From Tribonema minus (Eukaryota; Sar; Xanthophyceae; Tribonematales; Tribonemataceae), in NCBI GenBank assembly GCA_017506865.1, contig JAFCMP010000368.1, positions 682,001 to 746,000 of the forward strand: 64,000 nucleotides of DNA, written 5' to 3'. The stretch's first letter is position 1, and each line of letters opens with the position of its first letter. The position numbers and the translations under genes are program-made. The notes under the pieces were generated by a model. The model searched no databases, was not told the DNA's origin, and worked only from the letters and a program-made list of their open reading frames with translations. This document shows, one piece after another, positions 54,100-64,000 of this stretch.

Positions 54100-56990
54100 G
54101 CAGTGGTGGACTCAGCCTCCTCCGATGTTGAAACACGGGGCTTTTCGGCCCGCAAGAGGCCTGCTGCACCACCCCCTACAGGCCTAGTTCAACATGAAGT
54201 TGAAGTTGGGAAGGAGAAGTCAAGTAAGTCAGTGTCAGTTCGACTCCAAGTTGAAGTTCGTCATACAGTGCGTGCACCGCGCTCTCAAGGCGCTGCTGCA
54301 CAGTGCTGCACAGTCAACATCTGTGTGCTGTGCGAGCGCAGAGTCCAAGCAGCGCACGTAAGGAGAGGGTGTGTCTTGAACGTTTGTAGAAATGCAACAA
54401 CAAAAAAGCAATGAATACATTCACAACATTGCGTCATACAGTGAATCTCGAGGCGTCCGGCCCACAGGGGGCCAGGAGACGCCCCACCACCATGCAAGCG
54501 TGATCAAGTGTGATCGTTGTTAAAGTGCAGGCAAGGCAGGTGACAGTCCTACTTGTCAGTGCTCAGCGAGCCCTAAGCGCAGGTTACCACAACAGGCAGG
54601 TGGGACAAAGAAAAATACCGCCAACCCGAAAACCTTGTCTTGCACAGTGCGACTGACACAGGTCCAGGGCCGTCAGCATGAGGCTCAGCATAAGACCGTG
54701 AGCACGAGGCTCAGCATAAGACCACTGACTCCTCAGCGCTGAGAGCTCTCAACGACGCAGCATGATGTGTACCAGGCATCGGCATTGCTTCAGACTGGTG
54801 AAAAAACATACTGCGGGTGTTTGATTGGTTGCAAAGAAGTGTGGCAGAGCAAGACTGCAAGAAATCAGCCTGACTTGGTGTCATGGCAGGCGGTGGAGCT
54901 TTACAATCTGCATGTGATTCACCGCGGTCACTCACACGGGATGTCATTCATGTGAGCCATGACGTTTCAACATACCTACTTCGTGGAAACGATTCAAAGA
55001 TTGTAAAATTTGAAGTGAAATGGCGCGGTCAGCCGGCAGTGCCTTCCACCAAGAACCGTGGTTGTTCTGCTGCAGCAATATGCCACGAGTCAAACACCCA
55101 CTTCCTACTACTCCTTATTTGAACCCTAACCATGCCTTCAGGCTTGCCTCACGAGTATGGCACGCTGATGATCCATCGGCCAGATTCTACAATTCATGTA
55201 GTATAGCTGTGCGTCGCATCACTTCACAGCAATCAGCATTATGGGGTAGTCCGGCCTCTGTGCTCGCTGCGCGCATTAGTTATCAAGTACTTGAAGTTGT
55301 GGTGGATCTGAAATGTAACCTCAGCAGTTTTTTGCAGACACTGCCTGCTTGTGCGCCTTCAATCGTCGTGCCATTTCTTATTTGTTGGTCTTCAGCAATG
55401 TGTCAAGAGCTGCCGGGTTTAGAAAATGCCCTTCGCTGTTGCATAACTCCATGCACCGAATGCACAAAGCTCATGCTGGAATGACAAAAATACAAGGCCT
55501 AAACACCAATGAAACCTGCATACGCCATAGGTGGTTTGACGTTGACCGGCAAAATGATTCATTGCCTAGAAAGGGCCTTGACTTGATGAGTGGATGGCTA
55601 CAGTTGGACTGTAACAGTCCCCTCAGAGCATCATTCACCACATGACAGTGGCACTACTGCAATTGATGCCGCCTGGCTGTTTGCAAAATCAGGTATCGCT
55701 TGCACCAGCTCCACGTCAAAAGTACACATGTGTGCTAAAGATGTCACTCACTTGAGCAGTGAGCTCCTTTCCCGCCAGCGTGCCGCACGCGATATCGTCC
55801 CTGAGGTAGTGGTCATTGACGATGTGCAGCACTTTGCCCCGCCTGGTCCTCTTGAAGAATGCCTTGTTCCTGTGCATATTGCTCGCTGCTCCCTCGAAAC
55901 ACTAAAGTCAAGATGTGTTGCACCCGGCAAAGCTCCAGCAAGCCTCCTCTCTCCTGCGTCCTTCGTCGAGCACCGTGTATGTTTCGCAGGTGTTCCGGCC
56001 GCAGATTTGCTGTTGCTGACGCAACGGATTGGTCTAATCCCTGATCCTTGATGTATCCGCTCCGCTGCCTGTATCAGTAGATCGATGGTCTGGACCACGC
56101 AGCAAGGATTGATTATGGGGAACATCAAGTTTAACTTCAACTTCACTCCCAAACTTCAACTTCACCACGTTTGAGGGCACGCGCTTTTCATGTGACCTGG
56201 AGCTGAATTTTGCATGCTGCCGCTGCCATGGGTGCCTTTTGCTTGATGCGCAAGCTCAATTCTTTCGAGGGTACACAGTTTCACTGGCCGGTACTACCAT
56301 CGTAGTTTTTTGCAAGCTCTACGATTCTGTTGGACATTTAAATGAATGAGCTCCCTTCAAGTCAGACGTTCCTGCTTGCATGGGCATCGGTAGTTTCTAA
56401 GCCCCCGGCTGGAATGACAGCCTGCCACTTGAGACTGCCGACACCTGCAGCTATTAGCGCCTGCTTGCATCACCTCATCTACGATGCCAGCCTCCCTCGC
56501 CGCTCGTCAAAACTGCAGTGGTTGTCATTGGGACACACTTTCAGACTGTCACACGACATGTAGATTCCGTGCAGCACTGCAAGGTGAGATACCATTCATC
56601 TGGGCTTTTTCACGCTCTGAGCGAGAATCAATAAAAAGTACACTTTCAAGGTGTTTGTTTACGATATGTGTGTGTAGATTCTGGTTGCAAGTCCATGGAC
56701 ATCCAGATGGATGTCCATCATCTGGGCTGTTTCCCGCCTGACCGAGCACGAATAAGAAGCACATCAGATGAGTTGCGCGCACTGCAAGCCAGACATTGCA
56801 TCCCCGGAGCGGCTGCTCTGAGAAAGAAGCAGGTCCTCCAGAATCTCCCACAGTCGCTCGCGCGCTGTTGCTGTATTGCAAAGGTCAGTTCTACTTGGAG
56901 TGCAGACACACAGTCACTCACGACAGCTGTGTGCTGTACAGACGGAGGTTAAGGTATTGATCTGCTGTAGTCGCCGTTGGCAAGTTGTCA
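54100..56990. other. Repeat-poor interval without a recognised gene
   Basis: Apart from a decayed copy of the dispersed element at 54985-55095, this stretch lacks the echo and CCCTAA pattern of its surroundings. Open frames on the plus strand at 55020-55484 and 55590-56051 read like protein (VPEVVVIDDVQHFAPPGP, LSPASFVEHRVCFAGVPA). A frame at 56342-56563 (MNELPSSQTFLLAWASVV) is similar. I recognise no domain. They could be exons of an unknown gene or the remains of a transposon. Confidence 0.4.
54985..55097 (+). mobile_element. Dispersed element of about 160 bp, copy E (decayed)
   Basis: CGATTCAAAGATTGTAAAAT, CGGCAGTGCCTTCCACCAAG, AACCGTGGTTGTTCTGCTGC and GCCACGAGTCAAACA match copies A and C with many changes. 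Confidence 0.7.
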
Positions 56991-57059
56991 TGTGTACGTA
57001 TCAGAGGGTGCGCAGGGATGCGTGGCACAAATTATTATAAGATAAAAGGTCTTTTGACT

Positions 57060-57194
57060 GGTGGATACGGTGGTGCTGTTTGACTCGTGGCCACTTGCTG
57101 CAGCAGCGGCGACCACGGTTGTTGGTGGAAGGCACTTGCGGCTGACTATCCCTTGTCACCTAGAGCTCTACGATCTTCTGATTCGTTTTCATAA
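57060..57194 (-). mobile_element. Dispersed element of about 160 bp, copy F
   Basis: Inverted copy from GGATACGGTGGTGCTGTTTG through CTTGTCACCTAGAGCTCTAC to GATTCGTTTTCAT. Confidence 0.8.
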
Positions 57195-57510
57195 ATCATG
57201 TACATGCACTGTCGCAATGTCATACAGCCGCCGTAAACGATACCGCAGAAGTGATGGTGCACAAACGACGACACGAGCACGCGGCAACGACGGAAGAAGT
57301 AGGATTCGCACCGACACCGAAAGAATGTGTATTATGCTGACAAAGAGTTCTGAGTGCGCAAGTCTACACCACGATCAAAAGCACAAATGCTCACAGCGCC
57401 TATCGGGAGTGCTACAGTAGCTACTTCAAAGTATAGTCTAGCGTGCTCGCTTAGACCCGTGAGTGACTGGCTACGCTAACGTGTCTCGATAATTTTTTCT
57501 AATCGTCTAT

Positions 57511-58107
57511 TTAATTGTATAGGCCATCCTCTTGCGCCTTTTCCAGGGACACATGATATCCTACTCTGCAGCTCTCCTTCCGCCAATCCATACCGGTTTC
57601 GGCGCACGTGGATGTACTGCAGTAGACGCACTCTTTGCATCCGCGCACGTCATCCATGCAGTAACCGCACGTGTCACTGACAGCTCTGAAGCGGTGCTCT
57701 GTCCTGGAGCAGCTCGAGTTCAGGTTGCGGGTCATGTCGAACTGCTCCGAGCAATAAAAACAACGCGCCATCCGAAAAGGAATCGCACGAGTCACAGCTG
57801 CCTGCAAAGTGGCGTGGTCGACGTGGGAGAGCACATGGAGCAGCTGCTTTGTGCTCAAATGTGTGGGAGGAGGTAGCCTTTTTGGCAGAGCGATCGGAAT
57901 CAACGGCAGCGCAGCAACAGGCAGCGCTGCTGCGCTACGCTTTTCATTCCGATTTGGCGCCGGTGCTCTCTTTCGCAGAGTCTTTGCGCCGCCCTCCGCG
58001 TCATCCTCCTCATACATGTCTGCGTCCTCCGCGATGCCCCAGGGACCCTTCAAGTTTTTAGGTTTCACACGTTTCGCATAGTTCAAGTTGAAGTGCGATG
58101 ACTATGA
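57511..58107 (-). CDS. Cysteine-rich protein, probable last exon, function unknown
   Basis: A 576 bp frame runs from 58086 to TAA at 57511. It has no in-frame ATG near its 5' end: the next stop upstream is TAG, and that TAG sits in TTTTTTATCATAG, a good 3' splice site. The frame is therefore probably the last exon of a spliced gene, starting near 58107. It encodes KNLKGPWGIAEDADMYEEDD, a Pro/Ala linker, a helical STKQLLHVLSHVDHATLQAA, then a C-terminal zinc-binding-like module with CFYC, CGYC and CKECVYC spacing. No family was recognised. It shows no echoes and no CCCTAA sequence nearby. Confidence 0.6.
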
Positions 58108-59000
58108 TAAAAAACCAAGCCGTGATATCATCGATGGGGGGTGATGGGTTCGATGAGAGGGTGCACAAGCACATGGCTATGGCGCTTGAACTGGTGAGCC
58201 GCACACAGATGTGATGTAAAGGTTTCTGCTTTCAAGCCAACAACTCCGCCAAAAGTGTTTGCATCTGTTGTTCTATTGGCTCATTTGCAAAGTGGTCGCT
58301 TCAACAGCTCTGCCGTGTGTGCAAGCAAAAATAATGAAACTGCCCCCTGTAGCCGACACGAGGGAGCACACCATCTTTGTCAAGCCGGGTGAAGTTGGTG
58401 TCATGAAACGTACACTCGGCACTTGGCAGTGGATATTGTTAAGAACACTGTGCATCAGCAGGAATGCTCAACAGTAGCTTTGCGGAAGCACAGCCCCCCC
58501 CCACCCACACACACCCTGCACGGTGATTATTCAGAGCTGCAGCCGCCTGCACAAGTGCTCAGCGCTGCATCGTCTCTAGTAATGCCCCTCAGCGCTGCCG
58601 CAACACGCGCTCGTGAACTGTCGTCAGCACCAGTGTTCCATGTGTTCACATGCGCACGCAGCAAGCCTGCGCTGTCACGCCGATCCGCGCAACGCGTGAA
58701 CTCGTGTGCGCCTGACGCAGCGTGACACCTACATTCCCCACACTTTAAGTGCCGATGTACCGTACACAAGAGCAACTCCACAGTGGACAAACGTACGTCA
58801 ACATAGGGTATGTACAAACTTCCGTCGTCGCTAGTGTGTCAGTGCTCAATGTGCAGCACTGTACTCTCGCGGCCGGGGTGTGCACTGCGCCATGGGGCTG
58901 CTGTCAGTGCTACCGGTCTCCATTTGCCACCTGGCCTGGCTACTTTTTGACTTCAAGGTGTCAGTCATACGGCAGATGCCGGACTCAGTGAAAAGTGGCG

Positions 59001-59049
<49 letters not shown>

Positions 59050-59372
59050 GCAGCAGCAGCAGCAGCCGCAGCGGCGGCAGCAGCAGCAGCAGCACAGCAG
59101 CATATGAGTGGACTCTGGGATGCAACAGCATTGCTGCAGCAACCTATGTCCGTGCGCGTGCTGACGCACCGCAGCAGTGCCAAATAAAGGACCTGAAGAT
59201 TTTATGGGGGGGGGGGGGGTGAGCCCCTTTTCGGTGACAATACGGGGAATTTGAGGTTCCTGCAGCTAGCTGTACAATACGCTCAAGGGCACCAACCCCC
59301 TTGGCACCATATGTTGTGCCAACAATACGTGCTCAATGCTGCTGTTTTTGCTAATTCTAACCCTTCTTACAG
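58108..59372. other. Interval upstream of ADAT2 with a (CAG)n run, no gene assigned
   Basis: The first ADAT2 exon should lie here or just upstream but was not identified. A (CAG)n run lies at 59003-59097, a G-run at 59205-59218 and a C-run at 58493-58503. Short frames at 58259-58477 and 58423-58725 are not recognised. Confidence 0.4.
59003..59097 (+). repeat. (CAG)n microsatellite
   Basis: About 30 CAG units with CGG interruptions. It lies in a frame that would read poly-Gln, but no supporting exon was found. Confidence 0.95.
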
Positions 59373-59466
59373 GCGGAGGCGGCGCTGCAAGCAGGAGAGG
59401 TGCCGGTGGGGTGCGTGATAGTGCGGTCTGCGGGGGAGGATGCGCATACATCACCGGACCACAGAG
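59373..59466 (+). CDS. ADAT2: ADAT2 exon: EVPVGCVIV core strand
   Basis: TTACAG acceptor, donor GTGAGA; 94 bp, starts in phase 0, ends in phase 1. Its 3' third (GEDAHTSPDHR) is not in other ADAT2 proteins. Confidence 0.9.
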
Positions 59467-62400
59467 GTGAGATTAGCGGTACATAAGGTGGTATCGTAGC
59501 CAAAGTAAAGGCTGATGAAAGCTACTAAAGGGGTGTTAGGGGTAGTGCTAGGATGCGCGTACATGACCGCAGCGAGCAGAGGTACGTGGTAGGATGGTAT
59601 CGTAGCCAGAGGGTAGGGTTTGGCAACATCAACCATCATAATGCCATAGCGCGGTTGGCGGGGGAGGATGCGCATACATCACCAGACCAAAATGGTGAGA
59701 GCGGAGGTGCATTGTAAGCAAAGATGGTGGCGTACCCAGATTAAGAGATGAGTCAATGCTACACAAGGGGTGTTGGGGGTATTGTTAAAGGTTAGGCAAC
59801 AGCAATTCATTCAATGCGTCATAGTGCGGGCGGCGGGGGGCATCCACCGACAACAAATGTGAGAGCAGAGGTACGTGGTAGGATGGTATCGTAGCCAGAG
59901 GGTAGGGTTTGGCAACATCAACCATCATAATGCCATAGTGCGGTCGGCGGGGGAGGATGCGTATACATCACCAGAGCACAGAGGTGAGAGCAGATGTGCA
60001 TGTAGCAGTGATCGGCAATACGCATTGAGACACTTTCAAGGCGTTCAAAAGACACAGGTAGATTCTAATTGCAAGCTGGACGTCCACCATATGGGAAGTA
60101 CATGGTAGTAAAGATGGTGTCGTAGCCAAAACAAGAGCTGAATGAATGGCTACTAGTGGGGTGTTGGGGGTATCGTTAGGATGCGCATGCATCAACGGAC
60201 CACAGAGGTGAGAGCAGCGGCCCATGGTAACAAGTTCGTGTTGTAGCTTAAGCAACAGCCGAGTAAAGTGTTAGAGGGTGATAGGGGTATTGTCAGGGTT
60301 AGGCACCAGCAATCCCTTCAATGGTAATGAGGTCAGTTGTCATTGTGGGGGGGGTGCGCATACATCACCGGATCGCAGAGGTGAGAGCAGTAATAAATAT
60401 GGCATCGTATCTCTAGGTATGAGTTGAGTAAATGCCACCAAAGGGGTGTTAGGACTAGCTTTAGGATGCTCATACATCATCGAACCACAGAGTTGAGAGC
60501 AGAGGTACATGTAGCACAGATGGTGTCGTATTGGAAGTGAGAGTCGAGTGAAATGCTGACTCCTTGAGGGGTTTCAGGGGCATCGTTAGGACAGCAGATG
60601 TGAGCAGCAGAGGTTCATTGGTAGCGAAGATGGTGCTGAACAGTCATAGCAATGCCTGTGCTCGGACCGGAGTGCTATTGTGCTGTTCTGATGCAACAGC
60701 CATAACTTCAACAATACCCCAATGGTCCGCAACTGTACGCAGACATTGCCAGACCACTGCGGTGAGAATGAAAGTCCTTGTAAGTTGTTGGTGCCACACT
60801 TCAACATCAGCTTGCGCTCGCTTGAAGTGCGTCCTTGCCGATCTGGCTGTTGCAGCAGCCTCACCTCCATAAACACATTGGGCAACCACCCCCCATCAGA
60901 GCTTTGCGGATGGCCTGACTGCTACCTCTGCAATCTCTACAATACATGCAGTGCCATCGCTCAGTGGAGGCTGCCTCAATGTGACCCCAACCCTTCACTT
61001 TTTACGCCAACACGCGACATCGTTTTGGGGTTGGGATTGGATTAGGGCTGAAGTTAGGGTTGCAGTTGGGCTAGGGTTAGGGTCACGCAGCCCACGGGTG
61101 ACGGATCGACAGCACTGGCCCACAAAAACACTGTTCCCCTAAGTCATGACACGCACGCAGCACGATCGCCCTTGCCCTGGTGCCACGCCTTCACCTCAAC
61201 AGACACGTTGGGCACCCCCCCCGCACAATTTGTTAGCGAAATGGCTGATAGAAGCATGTATGCATGTTGTTCCGCACGCAGCGGAAGCGCCTCGAGGCGA
61301 GAAGGCAGCGGTTCACCTAACCCTAACCCTTAACTCCTGGCCCTAACCCTGTTTCTCGCGCAGCAGAAGCCCACAGCGATGAGGCGGTAGCGGTGGCTGC
61401 TGCCTTTGATTGGTGCCACAACTTCACCTCAATAGACACATCGGGCAACCCCCCACACAATGTTAGCGAAATGGCTGATAGAAGCATGTACGCTCGGGAC
61501 GAGGCGGCAGCGACGGCTTGACCCTCACCTAACCCTAACCCTAACTCCTGGCCCTAACCCTGTTACTCGCGCAGCAGCAGCGCTCGGCGATGAGGTGGTA
61601 GCGGCGATAGGCTATTTGATACTTCGAAGTACGTGCTTCAAGGTCCTTCCAGGTGTATCATATTCCCTAGCCTAGCCTGCTCCAGCGTGGCGAGCAAGTG
61701 AGCGGCCTACCAATGCAATCTTACGTGACATTTTGGCTGAAAACATAGAACAGATCACTTGCAGGTTAATCTAGCTTCATGTAACATGCCGCAATAACTG
61801 ACAGGGTATGTATGCATCCGCACGCAGCAGCAGCGCTCGGCGATCAGGTGGTAGCGGTGGGCCACAACGAGACCAACATGACGTGCAACGTGAGTGTGCA
61901 TCTGCTGAGCACTGCCTGCAATGTAGCCCTAACCCCAATTCTACCCCTGATTTTAGCCCTGCAACCAACATGAAGTGCAACGGCAGCGCGAACCGCTGAG
62001 CACGGCCTGCCGTTATGGTGTAGAAGCAATGAGAGCGATACGCCGTGCAGTTGCGAGTACTGACTTTGGATGACAGTACGTTATGCTGGTACGGTGTGCT
62101 GAGCGCTGTAACTTCATGTGTGACACTCCTGCAGGCGAATGAATGCGTTAATGAATGAATGAATGAATGAATGAGTGAATCAGTCGATTTCTTTTCTGAC
62201 GCGGCGCACATGCTGACACCTGTTGCCGTGACGCAGTCGTGAGGGCGCGAATGAACCATTGAATGAATAATTATATGGAAACGACTCAAAAGATTGTAGT
62301 AGTATATAACTTCAATTGACCTCTGACACTGGTGCGTATGTCAATGCCTTGGTACCGTGACGGCAGGCGACGCGGCACGCAGAGCTCGTGGCGATCGACC

Positions 62401-64000
62401 GCGCTCTCGCAGAAGGGAGGAGCGTCACAGGCTGTGAACTGTAAGTTGAAGTGTCACAGGCTGCCACTGTAAGCCGTTTGCTATCACGCGGGCAGGAGGA
62501 GTTAGGTTTGGGGTGGGTTGAGTGTGATGGTCAGGCATTGATCATTGCTTGCGTTTCTTGCAGTCACACAATTCTGTGATGCGCAAGGGTTGGGTTTGGG
62601 TTAGGATTAGGGTTGGTGTCAAGGGCAGGCATTGACCAGCCCAGCACTGCCTGTGACTGCGCTGCTATTTCTTGCTGCATACAACACAACTTTGTGATAC
62701 GCAAGGATTAGGGTTAGGTGCATGTGTATGGTAAGTGGCACTGACCATTGATGACGCTGTCTTTGACTCAAGTGCTATCCTCCCTGTATCACTACTGGTA
62801 GCCTGCGGCGCACCAATAGAGTTAGGGTTAGGGTTAGAGTTAGGCATTAGGGTCAGGCGTTGGCCACGCTCACCGGTGCCTTTGACTCCACTGTCACCCA
62901 CGAGTTTATGGGAAACGACTCAAAAGATCGTAGAGCTCCAGGTGACAAGGTGTGCTTAGCGGCCAGTGCCTTCCACCAATAATAATAACCGTGGTCGCTG
63001 CTGCAGCAGCAATTGGCCACGTGTCAAACAGTGCCACCATATCCGCAGGAGCCAAAATACTTCTGTGTGCGAGTGGTAATACTTTCAAGTACAACATAAG
63101 CATTCCTTGTTGCATGTATGTTGCCTCTGAGTCAATTGCGATCGCCCCCCGCGCGCCGCAGGTTTGTGACGTGTGAGCCGTTCATCCCTGAATCACATCA
63201 GATAATGGCAGTATAACATAAAGTTATAATACACAAGTACTTTGCTCCTGAGCGCTGCCTGTAACTTAATAGCGATTGCTCCCGTGCCGCAGGTTTGTGA
63301 CGTGTGAGCCGTGCATCATGTGCGCCGCGGCTCTCTCGCAGATGGGCATAGGTATGTATGTATGTATGCGTAGGGCATAGGTATGGAACAAAATGCGTTA
63401 TTGTATTTGTAGGGCATAGCTACGTAATTTTATCTGTGATGGCCGTGCTTGCAGATGCAATTTGGCTCAGTGAGGGGGATATTTGCGTTCAGATGCGTAA
63501 TGTGCGCCGCCGCTCTCTCGCAGATGGGCATTGATATGAAAAACGAATCAAAAGAAGTTGAGCTCTAGGTGACAAGGGATGGTTAGCCGCAAGTGCCTTC
63601 CACCAATAACCGTGGTCGCCGCTGCGGCAGTCATGGCTGCAGTCGTTGATATATAATCACGTACGGGTAGTGATTGGGCTAGCAGAAAGTGCAAACATTT
63701 ATGTTTGGCTTGAATGAGGGGAAAATTTACGGTCAGATGCATTGTTGCATTGCCAGTCTCTCACAAACTTTAATGGGCGAATGTAGGTACGCACTTCAAA
63801 AGTATATAATTGTAGGTTTAGGGTTTGAGTTAGCTAACCGTAACTCTAACCCTCATTCAACCCCGCTTATCTGCACTGCCACTTGCATCAACTTCTGGCA
63901 CATGCGTATAGCAGCGTGTAACCCTCGCCTCAAGGCCGTCTCTTGTAGCAATCAGAAGGGCCTGAATGAAGTAAAGTGCCTCTGCATTTTCCAGGCCAGC
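59373..64000 (+). CDS. ADAT2: ADAT2/TAD2 tRNA adenosine-34 deaminase catalytic subunit (partial, four exons)
   Basis: Four exons join in phase: 59373-59466, 61828-61889, 62367-62440 and 63293-63351. They encode AEAALQAGEVPVGCVIV, VVAVGHNETNMTCN, ATRHAELVAIDRALAEG and FVTCEPCIMCAAALSQMGI. HAE carries the catalytic Glu and zinc-binding His, and PCxxC binds the same zinc. NATRHAE and the EPCIMCAAAL context are typical of ADAT2, which with ADAT3 converts adenosine to inosine at the wobble position of tRNAs. The first exon and the last part (GxxN..FGGCG) are missing; the latter lies beyond the right edge. A TTTTCCAG acceptor at 63987-63994 may open the next exon. About 20 extra residues lie between VIV and VVAVGHN compared with the family. 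Confidence 0.92.
59560..60505 (+). repeat. Six echoes of the ADAT2 exon 3' end with donors
   Basis: Copies near 59568-59588, 59668-59705, 59945-59990, 60178-60215, 60350-60390 and 60467-60502 repeat GGATGCGCATACATCACCGG and ACCACAGAGGTGAGAGC. The intervening intron (GGGGTGTTAGGG, TGGTATCGTAGCC) repeats too. 59577-59650 and 59868-59945 are nearly identical over 75 bp. Confidence 0.95.
61265..61615 (+). repeat. Four echoes of the next ADAT2 exon's acceptor and 5' part
   Basis: Copies near 61276-61310, 61358-61400, 61488-61520 and 61570-61610 share CGCGCAGCAGCAGCGCTCGG and GATGAGGTGGTAGCGG, with CCCTAACCCTAACTCCTGGC before two of them. AAATGGCTGATAGAAGCATG occurs at 61239 and 61469. Confidence 0.94.
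61828..61889 (+). CDS. ADAT2: ADAT2 exon: GHNETN segment
   Basis: ACGCAG acceptor, donor GTGAGT; 62 bp, starts in phase 1, ends in phase 0. Encodes AALGDQVVAVGHNETNMTCN after the split Ala codon. Confidence 0.9.
62140..62180 (+). repeat. (GAAT)n microsatellite
   Basis: Ten GAAT units in the intron between the second and third ADAT2 exons. Confidence 0.95.
62367..62440 (+). CDS. ADAT2: ADAT2 exon: HAE catalytic motif
   Basis: CGGCAG acceptor, donor GTAAGT; 74 bp, starts in phase 0, ends in phase 2. Encodes ATRHAELVAIDRALAEGRSV then TGCE. The donor is immediately followed by TGAAGT. Confidence 0.93.
62446..62476 (+). repeat. Echo of the HAE exon 3' end with donor
   Basis: GTGTCACAGGCTGCCACTGT followed by AAGCCG copies the exon end and GTAAG donor 30 bp downstream, the shortest echo interval seen. 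Confidence 0.8.
62908..63075 (+). mobile_element. Dispersed element of about 160 bp, copy G
   Basis: Full-length: GGAAACGACTCAAAAGATCG through GTGACAAGG, AGTGCCTTCCACCAATAATA and GTGCCACCATATCCGCAGGA to ATACTTCTGTGTGCGAG. Confidence 0.85.
63158..63196 (+). repeat. Echo of the ADAT2 PCxxC exon acceptor and 5' part
   Basis: GCCGCAGGTTTGTGACGTGT and GAGCCGTTCATC repeat the real exon start at 63293 almost exactly, but the second Cys/Ile region is altered. Confidence 0.95.
63293..63351 (+). CDS. ADAT2: ADAT2 exon: PCxxC zinc motif
   Basis: GCCGCAG acceptor, donor GTATGT; 59 bp, starts in phase 2, ends in phase 1. Encodes FVTCEPCIMCAAALSQMGI. Confidence 0.96.
63500..63540 (+). repeat. Echo of the ADAT2 PCxxC exon 3' end
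   Basis: ATGTGCGCCGCCGCTCTCTC and GCAGATGGGCATTGATATG copy the exon end with a changed donor. Confidence 0.93.
63541..63640 (+). mobile_element. Dispersed element of about 160 bp, copy H (truncated)
   Basis: AAACGAATCAAAAGAAGTTG through GCAAGTGCCTTCCACCAATA and CCGTGGTCGCCGCTGCGGCA. It begins exactly at the end of the exon echo. Confidence 0.8.

Noticed and set aside
57061..57420. A gene starting FDSWPLAAAAATTVVGGRH
   Set aside because: The first part is the dispersed repeat, present at seven or more sites. The rest lacks recognisable conservation.
57532..57876. Plus-strand frame opposite the cysteine-rich exon
   Set aside because: The minus-strand reading has paired CxxC motifs, an acidic/basic N-terminus and a plausible acceptor. 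The plus frame has none of these.

Overview
This window is nuclear DNA of an intron-rich eukaryote. Short exons with GT-AG borders (one GC-AG) lie in roughly 1 kb introns, and TTAGGG/CCCTAA-type tracts are scattered throughout. Nothing prokaryotic is present. A large-genome alga or other protist fits best, possibly of the green lineage because of the 3R-MYB-like protein, but the lineage is an inference.

Three genes could be assembled exon by exon with matching reading-frame phases. (1) Plus strand, about 905-12535: a MYB protein with three repeats in 9 exons; the first exon carries a huge CGG tract coding Ala/Gly runs. (2) Minus strand, 53488 down to 15986: DIS3/RRP44, the exosome catalytic subunit, in 33 exons (2,856 nt of coding sequence, 951 residues plus stop), with PIN, cold-shock, RNB and S1 parts and all expected catalytic acidic residues. 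The extreme N-terminus was not found. (3) Plus strand, 59373 to beyond the right edge: ADAT2/TAD2, the tRNA adenosine-34 deaminase catalytic subunit, four exons seen. MYB and DIS3 converge on a 3.4 kb gene-poor interval (12.5-16.0 kb). Between DIS3 and ADAT2 lie a repeat-poor unresolved stretch (54.6-57.0 kb) and a cysteine-rich reading frame on the minus strand (57.5-58.1 kb).

The striking observation is that almost every intron holds decayed partial copies, here called echoes, of the exon next to it. Echoes of an exon's 5' part, with its AG acceptor, lie in the upstream intron. Echoes of its 3' part, with its GT donor, lie in the downstream intron. In the clearest arrays the nearest copies are the best preserved. 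Arrays have one to about nine members spaced roughly 70-350 bp. This suggests that introns grow by repeated tandem duplication across exon-intron borders, leaving many decoy splice sites.

Other structure: a Tc1/mariner-type MITE at 15353-15929 with a matching empty site nearby; a dispersed element of about 160 bp with at least seven copies; a strongly over-represented heptamer TTGAAGT/ACTTCAA, often just downstream of real donors; a young 330 bp tandem duplication; and many homopolymer and triplet runs.
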